From Paratinospora sagittata (lineage: Eukaryota > Streptophyta > Magnoliopsida > Ranunculales > Menispermaceae): a stretch of DNA of 64,000 nucleotides. This document shows, piece after piece, positions 61,497-64,000 of the stretch. Made by a program: the position numbers and the translations under genes. The stretch lies in assembly GCA_035771175.1 (NCBI GenBank), contig CM069589.1:31917701-31981700 (forward strand). Direction: 5' to 3'. Position 1 is the first letter of the stretch. Every line of letters starts with the position of its first letter. The notes beneath the pieces were generated by a model. That model was not told the DNA's origin, did no database searches, and saw only the letters and a program-made list of their open reading frames with translations.

Positions 61497-61813
61497 CTTT
61501 GATGTTTTGCCTTGGCCTCAAGCTCTTTCAGCCTGCTCTCGTGCTCATTTAACATGACATGAACAGGCTAAACGTTGGAGGAAAGAGAATCACTGAGTTT
61601 GGCAAATTGTTCCTCAAGTGAAGCTGCAACGGGAAGCGGTGGCAGAGGTTCTTTGGCAAAAAATGGAGACGCATGGTTTTTTCTAGGAGCAATTTTCCAA
61701 GAAGGTTCTTCATCAGATCCATCTGATGAAAAAAACGAAAGAGGAAAGTCACTAGAGGTGGAAGTTGATTCCTCTCCAGCTCTTTTCCTAGATTCAGGAG
61801 TTTTGGATGCCAT
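61497..61813 (-). pseudogene. N-terminal part of an ORF directly behind the 5' LTR leader (B-C element)
   Basis: The ATG at 61813 opens MASKTPESRKRAGEESTSTS, followed by a Ser/Asp/Glu-rich stretch and a basic, Pro-rich stretch. The TAA near 61567 ends the frame. A helical EHESRLKELEAKAKH text continues in the neighbouring frame until the reverse LTR at 61496. The style is that of env-like or related first ORFs of plant LTR elements, not of capsid-type gag. It lies only about 345 bp behind the primer-binding site, so gag and pol are missing or replaced. The identity is uncertain. Confidence 0.45.
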
Positions 61814-62172
61814 TAGAGAGAGGAGGAAGAAGACGAAATCGAAGAAAATGAATGCAGAACGTTTTCACGCTCAAAATAAGAGTTAAGTGGGAGAAACATA
61901 TGGAGCAAGCCAATGGGCATCGAAAACAGAGTCTGCATTTAATGCAGGAATGACGTAGAGTCATGAGCCAAAGGGTATGATTAAATAGGAAATTAATTGA
62001 TAAGAGAAAACATAATCATACCTGGGAAGTTACGGCTAGGTGGCAGAGAGTTATTGGATATCTATCCTAAGACACGAAATGCAAAGACACCTAAGACGAA
62101 CCCTAAATTGACCTTAGGATTTATACTCTAGGTTGTTAGACCATATATCAGAGAACCCGCTCTGATACCAAT
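61814..62172 (-). promoter_or_regulatory. Leader and primer-binding site of the B-C element
   Basis: GCTCTGATACCA (62159-62170) is the complement of TGGTATCAGAGC, the initiator tRNA-Met site, two bases from the LTR end. The remaining leader of about 345 bp has no ORF. Confidence 0.8.
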
Positions 62173-64000
62173 TGTTGGAACACCCAAGAGAGGGGTGAAT
62201 TAGGTGCAATGGTCAATTTTCAATATCTCTTCCAATAACTTAGTGTTATACATAAGTGTATTGGAATTGAATGCAAAACTAGAATATAGACTAAATTGCA
62301 AACGTGAGACACACAAGATTTATAGTGGTTCGGCCGAGCCTACGTCTACTACCTAATCTCCTGATTAGGATTTTCTCAATCCACTAACTGATTCTCTTGC
62401 GGGTGAGAACCAAACTGTTACAACTGCTCTTTTACAAGTTAAAGGCAAACTTATCCTTTCACGGGCTAAGAACGAACCAAATTTCCTTTTATTGGAATAA
62501 GGACAAACCCATGTTACTTTTACGGGATAAGGAAGAACCGTTTTCCTTTTACGGGATAAGGAAGAACCGTTTTCCTTTTACGGGATAAGGAAGAATCGTG
62601 ATCTTTTTACGGGATGAGGAACAACCGTTTCTCTTTTACAGGTTAAGAGAAAACCTATCCTTTTACAGGTTAAGGACACACCTATCCTTTTACAGGATTA
62701 GGATGAACCGAGTTTCCTACTTGCAGGTAAGGATGAACCTTTTTCTCATTTATAAGTTCTGAGATAACCTTACATGATTTCAATCCTTAAATCATTAAGT
62801 GAATTGCATTCACTTGTCCTGGTTGTTTCAGTCCAGAAACACACCAACATTACAACACAATAATGTTGGTTCTAATTGAGTAGAACACTTTACAATTAAG
62901 CTCATTACATAGCATTATAAAGATATGAAATATGAATACGTAATGCTAAGTTGAAATACACTTACAGTCCTTTACCTTTTAATGTTTGGTATCACTCAAG
63001 TGTAGTTTCGAAAAGCATGAATGATGTGATATGAAAATTAGTGCTTCTTCGAAAATAATATATATCGAATAAAGATTGACTTATGAAACGAATGACTGGT
63101 GTAAATCAAAGACACAGACAATTTTCAAAATAGATATAAGTATGAAAACTTCTCGTTTAGTGATCAGTAGTTAACTCAACTACTGATATAGTTCAATACA
63201 GTACTTAAGATATGAAGTCAAGTATAACTATATATCTTGAACTATTTCTAAAATTCTATCTCCAGCAAGAATGATACCAAATATGAATCAGTGCTGAGAA
63301 TTTGAGATGATACCAGATCAAATAGATTTTCAAAGATAGAATGAAAATAAGCTCAGTATGAAAATCATTTGAATACATAAGGTATCAGTGAAAAATACTT
63401 TGAAATTTTAGATAATGAAAACTATTTTGACACAGACTAACTTTCAAAAAGTATTGGCACAATACAAAGCGATTGACAAGTTGTTTGATCCTAAGTGCTG
63501 GTATTTATAGACTTAGTGGGACATAGCTGTTAGACATTTGAAGTTCAAATAATATGAACGTTTAGACACAACGGCTAGAATGTTATATGAAAATGGCAAC
63601 TGCAATTTTCACTAACATTCTGGTTTTTTTCAGATTTCATGAAAAAGGAAAGTTTTAGAAAAACTTATTTCATGTATTAGAGACGATCTCTGATAGGTCT
63701 GAAAAGGACTCTGTGCAAAGGTCCATTCTGAAAAAGTAACCTTACGTAGTGTACTTTGTTCGAACAGTGACCGTTGTTGAATTAGCGTCATAATTATTTA
63801 ATCAATGTCCTGATGTATAACGTCAACTTTGTCGTTTTGTTCCTTGAGGGCTCTCATTACGTATAATCGTCATGCTGAACACTTAAGTGAGGGCGCTACT
63901 AACTCGTAAGCGTCCTGACTTACTTTAACACCTAAACAACTTAAACCTAAAGGCGCTAATGCACAGTTAGTGTCCTGCTATGTTTTAAAACAATTAAGTG
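62173..64000 (-). repeat. Sirevirus S1 LTR C, runs off the window
   Basis: 5' LTR of the minus-strand B-C element. It starts TGTTGGAACACCC on the + strand. The minisatellite is at 62400-62760, the TATA box near 63502 and the palindromic array from about 63780 to the window edge. Its outer end and target copy lie beyond 64000. Confidence 0.85.

Overview
The window looks like a repeat-dense intergenic region of a flowering plant, probably a eudicot. Nearly all of it is long terminal repeat (LTR) retrotransposon DNA nested inside other retrotransposon DNA. The one convincing host gene is an R2R3-MYB transcription factor (26090-27178, + strand, three exons, apparently intact). I saw no tRNA, rRNA or CRISPR array and cannot name the species from the sequence.

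Layout. 1-3899: a minus-strand Sirevirus-like Ty1/copia copy (copy E: LTR, primer-binding site, broken gag, then the start of an env-like ORF with no pol between). 3906-4283: a stray gypsy-type LTR fragment. 4284-9192: the 3' end of a plus-strand copy of the same Sirevirus family (family S1; copy D) with a 2957-bp LTR. 9193-11298: a truncated gypsy-type LTR. 11299-21248: the 3' part of a second Sirevirus-like family (S2: protease, integrase, RT, RNase H, env-like ORF, 3' LTR), split by a solo LTR (12941-15704). 21249-23130: two older LTR remnants. 23131-27540: the MYB gene and its low-repeat flanks. 27541-41708: a gypsy-type element (G) with a PF04195-like ORF. G is split by an Athila-like element (F, 29325-39858), which itself holds two solo LTRs. 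41709-64000: a pile of minus-strand S1 copies (LTRs A, H, B and C) with two further gypsy-type LTRs in reverse orientation.

Four solo LTRs carry perfect 5-bp target-site duplications (TGTGA, GATTA, AAAAG, GGCAA). Element F carries a near-perfect one (CCCAA/CCCAG). The order of insertion can therefore be read directly: G first, then F, then the two solo LTRs inside F; likewise S2 first, then its solo LTR. The PF04195-type reading frame of G resumes when F and one target copy are left out.

The most interesting signal is regulatory. Each Sirevirus-like family has its own short inverted-repeat word. That word is clustered in the LTR just upstream of the TATA box. It recurs, followed by a TATA-like box, in the spacer between pol and the env-like ORF. 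This suggests a second, internal promoter for the env-like ORF, which I offer as an inference. All coding parts of the transposons are interrupted; none looks autonomous.
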